From contig NZ_JBKEBF010000021.1 of assembly GCF_047973035.1 (NCBI RefSeq), forward strand, positions 117,145-181,144: DNA of 64,000 bases, given 5' to 3'. A program made the position numbers and the translations under genes. Positions 44,280 to 52,899 of the stretch are shown piece by piece. The notes beneath the pieces are model-generated. The model made no database searches. It was not told the DNA's origin and saw only the letters and a program-made list of their open reading frames with translations. Every line of letters starts with the position of its first letter. Position 1 is the stretch's first letter. This stretch comes from Oleidesulfovibrio sp047973035. Its GTDB lineage: Bacteria; Desulfobacterota; Desulfovibrionia; Desulfovibrionales; Desulfovibrionaceae.

Positions 44280-44609
44280 ATGAAACTGCTTATCGCTTAT
44301 ATTCGTCCCGAAATGCTCTCTACGGTAAAAAAGGCGCTATACGCCAAGGGCATCTATGCAATGTCCGTAACCAATGCCCTTGGCAGCGGACAGCAGAAGG
44401 GTTTTACCGAGACATACCGAGGCGTAGTGACAGAGGTGAACTTACTGAAAAAGATACGCGTTGAAGTGGGAGTACCGGCGGATAAGACAGAAGAGGCTCT
44501 GGCTGCTCTGCAAACCGGTGCCTACACAGGACGCGAAGGCGACGGGATAATCTTTGTGCAGGATGTTTCCAAGGCTGTACGGGTACGTACGGGAGAAGCC
44601 GCAGTCTGA
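44280..44609 (+). CDS. glnB: Nitrogen regulatory protein PII
   Basis: A 109-residue trimeric signal protein sensing 2-oxoglutarate and ATP/ADP. KLLIAYIRPEMLSTVKKAL, the T-loop region GQQKGFTETYRGVVTEVNLL and the C-terminal TGREGDGIIFVQDV are present. The T-loop Tyr51 that is uridylylated in enterobacteria is Thr here (RGVVTEV), so control is probably by ligands only. It is linked to amt and belongs to the GlnK/NifI-like side of the family. Confidence 0.93.
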   Translation: MKLLIAYIRPEMLSTVKKALYAKGIYAMSVTNALGSGQQKGFTETYRGVVTEVNLLKKIRVEVGVPADKTEEALAALQTGAYTGREGDGIIFVQDVSKAVRVRTGEAAV

Positions 44610-44651
44610 ATCTGAATATACCCTTCATGCCCCTTTGCAATCCCATAACAG

Positions 44652-44679
44652 AAAAGGCAGTCCCAAAGGACTGCCTTTT
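44652..44679 (+). terminator. Intrinsic terminator after glnB
   Basis: A 12-bp perfect stem (AAAAGGCAGTCC / GGACTGCCTTTT) with a 4-base loop; the A-rich start may also end minus-strand transcription. Confidence 0.9.
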
Positions 44680-44771
44680 CTCATAAATATCTGACAAACG
44701 CCTCATTGAAGCAGAACAAAATTCCGAAACAATATAAACCTGCCGCACCCCTGTCAGGGTCGTGCACATGG

Positions 44772-45872
44772 CTATTTCCGAGGCTCTTCCGCTTTCGTTT
44801 TCGGCTCCAAACCTTCCGGCTTCGGGGCTTCAGGTTTCGGAGCATCCGGTTTCGGCACAGCAGCTTCTACCGGTTTTTCTTCTTTTACTTTAGGACGCTT
44901 TCTGGGGCTTACCAGACGCTTAAAGACAAACATCTCGGCGTCTTTACCTTCCAGTTTAGAAAGCGGAATCTCGGCACGGGCCATAGTCCTGTGTCCACCG
45001 GCAGAGCCGATGTCCCCGAACTGATATTTGGCCACATCACCGAGGTTACGCACTATGCCGTCACCACGGAAAATAACGACAAGGGTGTCTTTGTACACAC
45101 CTGCCACAACCGCCCAGCGTATTTCATGCACACGGGTGAAAAAGTCGGCAATAACCACCAGAACATCGGGGTTATCGACTTCTCCCACATACACGTAACG
45201 GCCCGAACGCACTTTATGCGGGCTGGTAAATGCACGTGAAAAATAGTCCAGCCATTCAAGACGGAATTCACTGCGCGCAATGCGAGACAAAAGCTGGTGG
45301 TTGGCAAATTTTGAAAGATACCTGAACGCACGGATATCAATATCGCAGGATTCGCGCTCAAAGCTGTTGGTATCGGTTTTAATGCCGAACAGCAGCGCAG
45401 TTGCCAGCAGTTTTCCGGGACGGATTTTCAGGTTGTACAAGTATTCCGTCATCAGGGTCGAACAAGTGCCGTACTCCGGCTTCAAGTCTTTAAAGTCGGC
45501 AATAACGGGGTCTTCTTCACTCAACGGATGATGGTCGAACACCACCGAATAGTGCACGCCGGAAAATCCCGGGTGATGGTGCGGCTGCGAATCCACCATG
45601 GCAAAACGGTCATACTGCGCCGCCACCATAGGGGTGAACTTGACCATGGGAATATGCAGGTAGTGGACCATGGCCAGATTGTCGGGGCGCGAAATGGTAT
45701 TAACATGGGCTATACCCACGTCCGCCACGCGGTGGATCATGATGCGCCGCAACGCCATGGCAGAAGCCATAGCATCAGGGTCGGCGTTAATGACAATCAG
45801 CCACCGTTCATCGCGCGAAAATAGTTCAAGCAGCCTTGAAAGGCCGGGCTCCAGCTTTCTGAAATAGGACAT
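44772..45872 (-). CDS. DHH-family phosphoesterase with Pro/Lys-rich tail
   Basis: A 366-residue cytoplasmic phosphoesterase related to NrnA/RecJ-type nanoRNases and cyclic dinucleotide phosphodiesterases. DHH motifs: INADPDAMASAMA, FAMVDSQP and the namesake VFDHHPLSE; TDTNSFERES and a DHHA1 end GGHRTMARAEIP. Substrate (pAp, nanoRNA or c-di-AMP) is undecided. The C-terminal 30-40 residues are a Pro/Lys/Glu repeat tail (PKPDAPKPEAPKPE). It starts immediately beside the cobU stop, so it is the third gene of the cbiR-cobU unit, but no link to B12 is obvious. Confidence 0.88.
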   Translation of the reverse strand: MSYFRKLEPGLSRLLELFSRDERWLIVINADPDAMASAMALRRIMIHRVADVGIAHVNTISRPDNLAMVHYLHIPMVKFTPMVAAQYDRFAMVDSQPHHHPGFSGVHYSVVFDHHPLSEEDPVIADFKDLKPEYGTCSTLMTEYLYNLKIRPGKLLATALLFGIKTDTNSFERESCDIDIRAFRYLSKFANHQLLSRIARSEFRLEWLDYFSRAFTSPHKVRSGRYVYVGEVDNPDVLVVIADFFTRVHEIRWAVVAGVYKDTLVVIFRGDGIVRNLGDVAKYQFGDIGSAGGHRTMARAEIPLSKLEGKDAEMFVFKRLVSPRKRPKVKEEKPVEAAVPKPDAPKPEAPKPEGLEPKTKAEEPRK

Positions 45873-46391
45873 CTAGTGCCTCTTAAGATACACGGGAAGT
45901 CCGGCAACCATCAGGCATACTTCGTCGGCACAGGCCGCCACCATCTGGTTGATGCTTCCCAGTTCTCTGATAAACAGGCGTGTTGCGCTGCTTGCGGGGA
46001 TAGCCCCCAGACCAGCCTCGCAGGAAACAAACGTGATTATCGCATCAGGTGCATCACGTGTAATCTGCTTCAGACACTCTGCCAGTTCTTCCTGATACTG
46101 CATTCTGCCAGCCTCACGACAGGCAAAAAGCCAGAAATCAAGACTATCTATAAGAACGGCTTTGTATTCCGTTACGGATTGCCGCAGGGCAGCCACAAGG
46201 TCTGCTCCTGTTTCCCTTACAGGGATGTGCGGATCACGTGCCGTTCTGTGGTCCAATATCTGTTGCCGAAATGAAAAATCCGCAGCCTGTCCTGTAGCCA
46301 GCAGTATGCGGGGGCCACAGTCGGCTTCCAGCTGCGTCAGTGCAAAGGCCGATTTACCGGACTTATCACCGCCCAGAACAAGGCGTATCAT
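45873..46391 (-). CDS. cobU: Adenosylcobinamide kinase/guanylyltransferase CobU
   Basis: Phosphorylates cobinamide and adds GMP, giving AdoCbi-GDP for lower-ligand assembly. The 172-residue protein starts with the P-loop VLGGDKSGKSAFA, then ILLATGQAADFSFRQQI and LDHRTARDPHIPVRETG with a His in the place of the guanylylated residue; DSLDFWLF and FVSCEAGLG complete the fold. The usual W-x-T-x-E signature is altered (PVRETG), so it is a divergent CobU. The ATG at 46391 overlaps the cbiR-like stop by 4 bases. Confidence 0.85.
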   Translation of the reverse strand: MIRLVLGGDKSGKSAFALTQLEADCGPRILLATGQAADFSFRQQILDHRTARDPHIPVRETGADLVAALRQSVTEYKAVLIDSLDFWLFACREAGRMQYQEELAECLKQITRDAPDAIITFVSCEAGLGAIPASSATRLFIRELGSINQMVAACADEVCLMVAGLPVYLKRH

Positions 46392-47194
46392 CCTTCGGAC
46401 TCCTGCAGCCACGTCTCTACCAGCGGCAGAGACGCCTCTATTTCATGCCATTTGAACAATTCCATCATCACAATACAGTCACGGGGAGCCAGTGCAAGTA
46501 CTTTTCTACACAGCTGCTGTTCTTCATCATTCATGACGGTCAAAGGTGCATGTTTGCCACCGTCAACTTCTGCATTCAGATGCAGCATGCGTATTCGTTG
46601 CATAAGATGCGGTTCACCCAAAAGCCCATGCTGACAGTAGGCCAGCAGATGCCCCGTGTCCAGACAAACCGACATATCGTAACCTAGTACAACATCCTTC
46701 AGGTCCAGCAAAGACTGCCCTTTGATATTCTCCAGCAGGATGTCGCGCGTATTTCTGCCGCTTTGCGTCCATACCTTTGCAAAAGCCTGCAGGGCAATTG
46801 CGGCATATTCGCCGCTGCAGAACGCCGGAGGGTGAACAACGCCCATAACGGCATTCTGACCCGCGCCCAGAAAAGTCACCTTATCCATCAGCATGGTGCA
46901 AATGCGGGCCGCAGCGGCACCATCATCCGCGGCAGAACAAATATCTGCCCCTTGTCCGCCCCAAGGCAGATCGACAGGCAAATGCACATGCCAGCGAAGC
47001 GGCAGCTCTGCAAGATCATGCGGCAGATCCTGATGCGTGTAGGCAAGACAGGCTTCAGACTCGAAAAACAGCAGGCCTACTTCATCCACGCGCCCCGCAA
47101 GATAGCGACAATTTTCCGCCACTCCGGCCGGTATCACCCATGAAGGTGCAGCAAGTATGCGCCCCTCGCCAAGCCTGCCTGCAAAATAATCCAT
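46388..47194 (-). CDS. cbiR: CbiR-like cobamide-remodelling phosphodiesterase
   Basis: A 268-residue TIM-barrel protein of the AP-endonuclease-2/xylose-isomerase-like superfamily. Metal-binding acids and histidines appear in HVHLPVDLPW, MGVVHPPAF, LLENIKGQSLLDL, CLDTGHLLAY, MLHLNAEVDGGKH and MMELFKWHEIE. This pattern and the adjacent cobU fit CbiR, known from Akkermansia muciniphila to cut the nucleotide loop of cobamides so that the lower ligand can be replaced. The 4-base overlap with cobU supports joint action: CbiR gives AdoCbi-phosphate, which CobU guanylylates. No signal peptide; cytoplasmic. Function is by family and context. Confidence 0.75.
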   Translation of the reverse strand: MDYFAGRLGEGRILAAPSWVIPAGVAENCRYLAGRVDEVGLLFFESEACLAYTHQDLPHDLAELPLRWHVHLPVDLPWGGQGADICSAADDGAAAARICTMLMDKVTFLGAGQNAVMGVVHPPAFCSGEYAAIALQAFAKVWTQSGRNTRDILLENIKGQSLLDLKDVVLGYDMSVCLDTGHLLAYCQHGLLGEPHLMQRIRMLHLNAEVDGGKHAPLTVMNDEEQQLCRKVLALAPRDCIVMMELFKWHEIEASLPLVETWLQESEG

Positions 47195-48314
47195 CAGCGT
47201 ACTTCCCTTTTAGTAAAGCGCCATACTGACGCCCTTGGACAGAGGAGTATACTGCACTGCGCCCATCAGCACAAACAGCCATTGGGAAAAAACATCATCT
47301 AGCTAGAATGATTGAACATAAATAGAAAGAACACATAAAACCAGCTTGCAGGTTATGTTGCACATGTTCAAAAAAGGCTTTGGGCTGCATACTTTCTGCA
47401 ATTTTGGATAAAATAAACTTTATGCAATCATATCAGTAAGAAAAAACAGTCATCAAAATACGCAAAACAACCTGCATAGCATATAAGGAATCAACATTAA
47501 TAAGTTAGTTACTACAATAGACGAAGTCGGCTTCATCTAGAGGCATACTTGATTTCAGCCGATAAGCTTACTAAGGAGGCGGAGGCACCCTGAGGACTGG
47601 CGCTGTTTTTCCGACAGTAGTCACGCAGTGGGACAATGCGGTGTCCCAACTGTCCGCACTTTTGCATAAAGCTGTGCAAGGCACACCACTTGCACATATT
47701 TCTGCATCGGCGGCTACCGGAAAAGTATTTCAGCAGCCTTTGAGACACCCGGTAACGGACGGATAAAACCATGCGGTATATCAAAACTTTCCTACAACAC
47801 AGGCTTAACCCTCTGCACATTTACTGTAGGCTGCGAGACTGCGGCATCAGTGCCGGTGCAGCAGCTCGGGTATCATCATTTTACGAACGCTACCTGTACA
47901 GACTGTAACACCATATGCGGCAAGGCTATCCCCAGCTCTCCGCTTTATTTCATCTGCCTTGCCCCTGAGTATGCTCTGGCAAATCAGATAGTACGCGGCC
48001 TTTCGCCTGCATGGCCCGCGCTTCACCTTCAGTGTAACAGCACCCTGAACTGCCGTCCGCAGATTTCAAATTCGCTGTTCTGAAACGCAACACACTTCTG
48101 CTAAACGAGACCTGCCAGCCAAGCCCTCCGGCTATCCTTTCAGCAAAATCTTCCGGTCCACCCTCTGGCCTCATCTTCCAGTCTATTTTTTTGGTCCAAT
48201 CATCCGGTCAATCTTCTGGCCCAATCTCCAGACAGAATGTGCCGGTCAGGCTCACAGGCCAGACTCTCCCTGCTGCCTGCCTCATGCCAACACGTCACCT
48301 GTCGCAGCCTGAAC
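47195..48314. other. 1.1-kb gene-poor interval
   Basis: No supported gene. 47290-47530 is clearly AT-rich. The open frames 47533-47820 and 47950-48174 (minus) and 47850-48083 (plus) have odd composition (Cys/Arg-rich) and no ribosome sites. At 48149-48235 there is an imperfect 11-13-base tandem repeat with consensus TCTTCCGGTCCAA. It may be the remnant of a lost gene. Confidence 0.5.
48149..48235. repeat. Imperfect TCTTCCGGTCCAA-like tandem repeat
   Basis: About six degenerate units (TCTTCCGGTCCA, CTCTGGCCTCA, TCTTCCAGTCTA, TCATCCGGTCAA, TCTTCTGGCCCAA, TCTCCAGAC) with one T-run insertion. No coding role is seen. Confidence 0.55.
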
Positions 48315-48321
48315 ATAAAAA

Positions 48322-48353
48322 ACAGGCGCCGAGCTTATCAGCCAGACGCCTGT
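48322..48353 (-). terminator. Terminator of the EndoQ-UvrD fusion gene
   Basis: ACAGGCG (48322-48328) and CGCCTGT (48347-48353) form a stem; on the minus strand it is followed by a T-run. Confidence 0.75.
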
Positions 48354-48388
48354 CCGTATTCCGTTTCTTCAACGCTCTTCGTAATCAT

Positions 48389-51300
48389 CTACATCAAAGT
48401 GAGCTGTTTTTCCTTACGCTTCTGGTGTGCAACCAGCGTAGAGCGCCGCAAATCATTCAAAGGCAGTCCTTTGAAAAAGCGTGATTCCTTAAGACGAAGC
48501 TCTTTACCATACAGCACTCTGCGTGCGGCGCGGCTCAGGAACAATGCCTGCTCCGCGCGGGTCATACCCACGTAAAACAGCCTGCGCTCTTCAGCCTCAT
48601 CGGCTTTCATACGATCTTTATCCACGCTGCCCATCAGCACACCCGCACCGGCAAACGGCAGAATGCCGTCTTCCAGCGCAGGCAGAAACACAGCTTTGAA
48701 CTCCAGCCCTTTTGAAGCATGAAGCGACATAATCTGTACTTTTTCGCTACGGCTGCGCACCAGTTCAAGCTCTGTCTGCAGGTGAACCCAGTTAAGCAAA
48801 CCCGCCCAGCCGCCATATTCATCATAGGCTTTCACCAGCCGTTTGAATTCTGAAGACTGCCAGAACAGGTTATCAAAAGGCGGCAGGTCCTGCAGATAGG
48901 CGGAAACGCCCAGCGGCCCTTTAGCCAGAACCTTGTCAGGGCATGAAATGGCATCTTCCTCAGATCTGTAGGCGATACCCAGAAAGCGGCCCGCGGCGGA
49001 AAGAATCTTCTGCACACGAGGCTCCACCCAGAACGCTTCTGCTTCCGGCACGGAGCACGGAATGCCCAATCGCACCAGAGTACGCTGGATGACGGGGATT
49101 ACAGCCTTAAAGCGTACCAGCACAGCAATATCACCGGGAGCAAGTTCCCCTTCCAACCCTGTAAGATCCTCTGCGTTTACGGCACCCTTGGCGCGTGCGG
49201 CGCCGCTGTCAGCCAGAGAATGGCTGGTTGCGCCGATAAGTGCACGTATTTGCCCCGCTATCCACGAGGCTTCTCCTTCTGCCGTGGGTGCTTCAAACAG
49301 GCGGATGTCCCCTTTCAGCTCACGTGCGGCATGCAGCGGTTTTTCATCCGGCAGCACGGCGCCGGCAAAATCAAGAATAGCCTGTGAAGAACGATAGTTT
49401 TCCGTCAGGCTGATTTCCTGCAACGAAGGCCATGCCTCGCCGAAGAACTCCTGCACCTGCCCGTGCGCACCGCGAAAGCCGTAAATAGACTGGTTAGGGT
49501 CGCCGATGCCGAAAAAGCCCTCACCCGTAGCGGGCATAAGCGCTCGGACCAGCGTAAGCTGCAACGGTGAAAGATCCTGAATCTCATCTACCAGCACATG
49601 TACATACGGACTTGCATAGATGCCGTTATTCACCTGTTCCAGCCAGAATTCCAGCAGATCCGTGTAGTCTGCCAGATTCCATGATTCTTTAAGCTTTACG
49701 TAGCGGTGCAGCATTTCCGCATCTTCCGTATGACACACGGACATACGTTCGCGGCAGATGGCTATGCGCTCCCATGCTTCGCGGATGCGCTGAGCAGGCT
49801 TCGACGGGTTTGCCTCGGCAAAAACGCGCCTTGCGCCTTCTTCCGACAACAACACCGGCGCGTCATCATACGCTTTGTGCCAGTATTCAAAGGCCAGCGC
49901 ATGCAAGGTGTCCGTGCGCGGCAACGCCGTATTTTCGCCCAGCTCTGACAGCAGACGCCCGTCCATTTCAGTGGCGGCGCGGCGGGTAAAAGTCACAGCA
50001 AGAATATGACGTGGGGGCACGCCCTCATCAATCAGCCTGCGGATTCGCCCGATAAGCGTACGGGTTTTGCCCGTGCCCGGACCTGCCAATACAAGAACCG
50101 GCGCAGGGCCTGCGGCTATGGCTTTTTGCTGCGCCTCATTGGCGGAATTCTGCGGGGCAGAGTCGTCATCTTCAAAAATAAAATCATCAGCGGACTCTTC
50201 CACGGCGGCTTTGCTTGCTTCCAGAATTTTTCTGGCTACATTTTCCGCACCGGGAACCTGCCGCTCTTCTGCAGGTAAGGTTTGCTTTTCAGCACCTGCT
50301 TCGGATTTTCCGGTCCTCTCTGCCCTCTGCGCCCATGGCTGAGCCTCAGCTTCGTCCTTTCCGGACGGTTTAGCTGCGCCTGCAGAAGGCATGGGCAGAT
50401 CCATCAGCATCTTGCCCTTCTGAAATTCGTTACGCTCGCGCTGGGTAAACACGCGGATGACGCCGTATTCGCCATCGCACCCCGGCTGTCTGGCCACCTC
50501 GCCGCGTCGCATCCGGCCGATGCCTTCGGCCAGTTGCGAAGAAAATGTGCGCAGGTCTTCTTCCGGCACATCCTGCAAAATGCCAAGCTCAGAGCCAAAG
50601 CGGCCCACGGCGCGGGCATAAAATTCCAGTACCTTACGCGTGCCGGGCTTTGTACCCACTATTTCAGAAACTATCTCGGCAAGCGGCACCAGCGACACAA
50701 AACCGGGTTGGCCCACAGGCCGTTCCGGTGCATCTCTGTCCGCCAGCTCCATCACGCGGCTCAGCACCCCGACAGTAAGCGGTTTGCCGCATACAGGGCA
50801 GATGCCGTCACGGGCCGCTGTTTCGCGCGGGTCCATGATGACACCGCACTTGCGGTGGCCGTCCATGTGGTATTTGCCCTCTTCGGGAAAAAATTCCACA
50901 GTCCCCATAAATCTGTGGCCCAGCCCTTCGCCGCGTAGTGCACGGTAAATGCCATCGTAAGATACTTCGCCGCTGAACAGGTTAGCCTCGCGTCCCAGCT
51001 TGTCGCCGGAATGAGCGTCTGAGTTGGAAATAAACCGGAACCTGTCGAGCGCGCTCCACATCCAGTTCATATCAGGGTCAGAGCTCAGGCCCGTTTCCAG
51101 TGCAAAAATTTCGGAAGAAAGGTCGCCGTAGCATTCTTCGATGGAATCAAAACCGGACTTGGAGCCGAAAAGAGAGAACCATGGCGTCCAGATATGCGCG
51201 GGAACCAGAAAGGCTTTGGGGTGCGTTTCCAGCACCATTTCAAGCAGGTCACGCGAATCAAGCCCCAGAATGGGACGACCGTCTGAGGCAAGGTTGCCCA

Positions 51301-51697
51301 CCTCTTCCAGCTTGCGCGAAAGAGCCTCTGCGGCTTCCATGGTGGGCATATACACAAGGTTGTGCACTTTGCGCACCTTGCCGCCACGCTTGTAAATAGA
51401 GCTTATTTCCGCCTGCAGCATAAACTGCACCCGCGAAGAAAGCGGTTTACCCGCAAAAACTGGAATTTCCGCATCCAGATTGCCGGTATCGCGCAGCCGC
51501 AAAAGGCCCGATTTTTCATCCGGCACCAGCTGCTCGGCCAGTTCGGCGCGCCATTCGGGATGGGTAAAATCACCTGTGCCCAGCACGTCCAGCCCCTTTA
51601 CGGCTGCCCATGCCGCAAGGTGTCTGGCATTCAGTTTTTTACTGGTTGCGCGGGAAAAACGGGAATGTATATGCAGGTCGGCCCTAAACTGCTTCAT
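48389..51697 (-). CDS. Fusion of endonuclease Q-like PHP nuclease and UvrD/Rep-type helicase
   Basis: A 1102-residue two-part protein. Residues 1-420 resemble endonuclease Q (TIGR00375-like): PHP metal motifs ADLHIHSRFSR and GTGDFTHP, the family block VPAHIWTPWFSLFGSKSGFDS, SNSDAHSGDKLGREAN, and a zinc site (KCGVIMD ... GICPVCGKPL). A low-complexity Ala/Glu linker (about 430-545) leads to an SF1 helicase of about 550 residues: NEAQQKAI, Walker A LAGPGTGKTRTL, Walker B DEIQDLSP, GDPNQSIYGFRG, LTENYRSS, SLHASKGLEFKAVF and FYVGMTRAEQAL. EndoQ nicks 5' of deaminated bases; the fused helicase could then unwind the strand. The ATG at 51697 is chosen by homology; the frame is open to 51823. Confidence 0.87.
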   Translation of the reverse strand: MKQFRADLHIHSRFSRATSKKLNARHLAAWAAVKGLDVLGTGDFTHPEWRAELAEQLVPDEKSGLLRLRDTGNLDAEIPVFAGKPLSSRVQFMLQAEISSIYKRGGKVRKVHNLVYMPTMEAAEALSRKLEEVGNLASDGRPILGLDSRDLLEMVLETHPKAFLVPAHIWTPWFSLFGSKSGFDSIEECYGDLSSEIFALETGLSSDPDMNWMWSALDRFRFISNSDAHSGDKLGREANLFSGEVSYDGIYRALRGEGLGHRFMGTVEFFPEEGKYHMDGHRKCGVIMDPRETAARDGICPVCGKPLTVGVLSRVMELADRDAPERPVGQPGFVSLVPLAEIVSEIVGTKPGTRKVLEFYARAVGRFGSELGILQDVPEEDLRTFSSQLAEGIGRMRRGEVARQPGCDGEYGVIRVFTQRERNEFQKGKMLMDLPMPSAGAAKPSGKDEAEAQPWAQRAERTGKSEAGAEKQTLPAEERQVPGAENVARKILEASKAAVEESADDFIFEDDDSAPQNSANEAQQKAIAAGPAPVLVLAGPGTGKTRTLIGRIRRLIDEGVPPRHILAVTFTRRAATEMDGRLLSELGENTALPRTDTLHALAFEYWHKAYDDAPVLLSEEGARRVFAEANPSKPAQRIREAWERIAICRERMSVCHTEDAEMLHRYVKLKESWNLADYTDLLEFWLEQVNNGIYASPYVHVLVDEIQDLSPLQLTLVRALMPATGEGFFGIGDPNQSIYGFRGAHGQVQEFFGEAWPSLQEISLTENYRSSQAILDFAGAVLPDEKPLHAARELKGDIRLFEAPTAEGEASWIAGQIRALIGATSHSLADSGAARAKGAVNAEDLTGLEGELAPGDIAVLVRFKAVIPVIQRTLVRLGIPCSVPEAEAFWVEPRVQKILSAAGRFLGIAYRSEEDAISCPDKVLAKGPLGVSAYLQDLPPFDNLFWQSSEFKRLVKAYDEYGGWAGLLNWVHLQTELELVRSRSEKVQIMSLHASKGLEFKAVFLPALEDGILPFAGAGVLMGSVDKDRMKADEAEERRLFYVGMTRAEQALFLSRAARRVLYGKELRLKESRFFKGLPLNDLRRSTLVAHQKRKEKQLTLM

Positions 51698-51966
51698 GAA
51701 TAGCCTGTCCTTGCAGCATGTGAAAAAGCAAAGCTCCTCGCGAAGTACGGTCAGAGCGTGTGTCGGTTGTTTGGCGATGCTAGCAAAAAACAGTTTCATA
51801 GCCAAATCTTTCTGTCCCGTCATACGCTACCGCCAGAAAGCGTTTGACGACATAGCCGCAACGTATCCTCTTGTCTGATGGAGTAGGGCAAGGTAGGCTT
51901 TTATGATGCCCGCACGGCAATACAACCCGACGTTTTACCTGTGTTATAGTTTTGTTGCGTTACAGT

Positions 51967-52878
51967 ATGAATACATCACCGGAGAGTTTTATTCTGACCA
52001 CAGAACAACCAGAGGCGAACAAGGCCACCTGCATGACAAACCAGACAGAAGCGCAACAGGGTTCACCCGGACAGGAAGCGCGAGAATACTTTCCGCGCGG
52101 CCTGTACCAACCGCCAGGGACGTTCCGCTTTTCTGCGGATGCTCTGCTGCTTGCCTGCTTTGCTGCTTCCAGCCTTACGGCAGCAGGTCCATCAGCGGCC
52201 GCCCAACCGGAAGATGCAGCGCCTGCGCGGGCAAAGTCTTTCACGTTTATGGACACCGGAACAGGCTGCGGGGTTGTGGGGCTGGCGCTATGCCTGCTGA
52301 ACCCCGCCGCAAAAGGCACCGGCATAGACATAAACCCGCAACTGGTTGAAGCAGCATGGCAGAACGCATGTCTTCTGGGGCTGGAAACCCGCTTTACCGG
52401 AGTGCACGCAGATGCTTCCACCCTGCGCATGACGCAGGCGGTACAGCCCGAGTCATGCCATGTTGTGGTCACCAATCCGCCATACCGCCGCCCGCATCAG
52501 GGGCGCCACTCTGCAACTGAAGCCCGCACAAGAGCTTTATTTGAAACAGAAGGCGCACTGGACGTTTTTATTACGGCATCAGCTTTTGCCCTGCGCAACA
52601 AGGGACGTTTTTTCTGTGTGTATCCTGCTGAACGTCTACCGGATCTTATCTGCACGCTGCGGGAAGCAAGTCTGGAGCCTAAAACCCTGCTGCCTGTTCA
52701 CTCCCGCATCAACCAGCCGGCCAAGCTTGCCTTGCTGGAAGCCAGAAAAAACGCTAATCCCGCCATGACTATACAACCGCCGCTTATCTTATACGAAGGG
52801 AGCGGCAACGAAACGCGCCATACAAAACAAGCACTTGATTTCTGTTCGTTTCTGGCTTGCAATGCACGCGGAACCTAA
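51967..52878 (+). CDS. SAM-dependent methyltransferase, TrmN6-like
   Basis: A 303-residue class I methyltransferase. The SAM-binding motif I is FMDTGTGCGVVGLAL, an acidic motif II GIDINPQLVE, and the catalytic NPPY in VVVTNPPYRRP, which marks N-methylation of adenine (or glutamine). The N-terminal part EYFPRGLYQPPGTFRFSADALLLACF is typical of tRNA1(Val) A37 N6-methyltransferases (YfiC/TrmN6). The start is uncertain: 51967 has no clear ribosome site and 52033 (MTNQTE) is possible. The third aldolase follows 21 bases later. Confidence 0.8.
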   Translation: MNTSPESFILTTEQPEANKATCMTNQTEAQQGSPGQEAREYFPRGLYQPPGTFRFSADALLLACFAASSLTAAGPSAAAQPEDAAPARAKSFTFMDTGTGCGVVGLALCLLNPAAKGTGIDINPQLVEAAWQNACLLGLETRFTGVHADASTLRMTQAVQPESCHVVVTNPPYRRPHQGRHSATEARTRALFETEGALDVFITASAFALRNKGRFFCVYPAERLPDLICTLREASLEPKTLLPVHSRINQPAKLALLEARKNANPAMTIQPPLILYEGSGNETRHTKQALDFCSFLACNARGT

Positions 52879-52899
52879 CAAGACTATACAGGAGATTTC

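Noticed and set aside
47533..47820. 95-codon Cys/Arg-rich minus-strand ORF
   Set aside because: No ribosome site, no recognisable pattern, unusual composition.
51698..51823. 42-residue extension of the EndoQ-UvrD protein
   Set aside because: The PHP motif normally starts within ten residues of the N-terminus, which fits the ATG at 51697.
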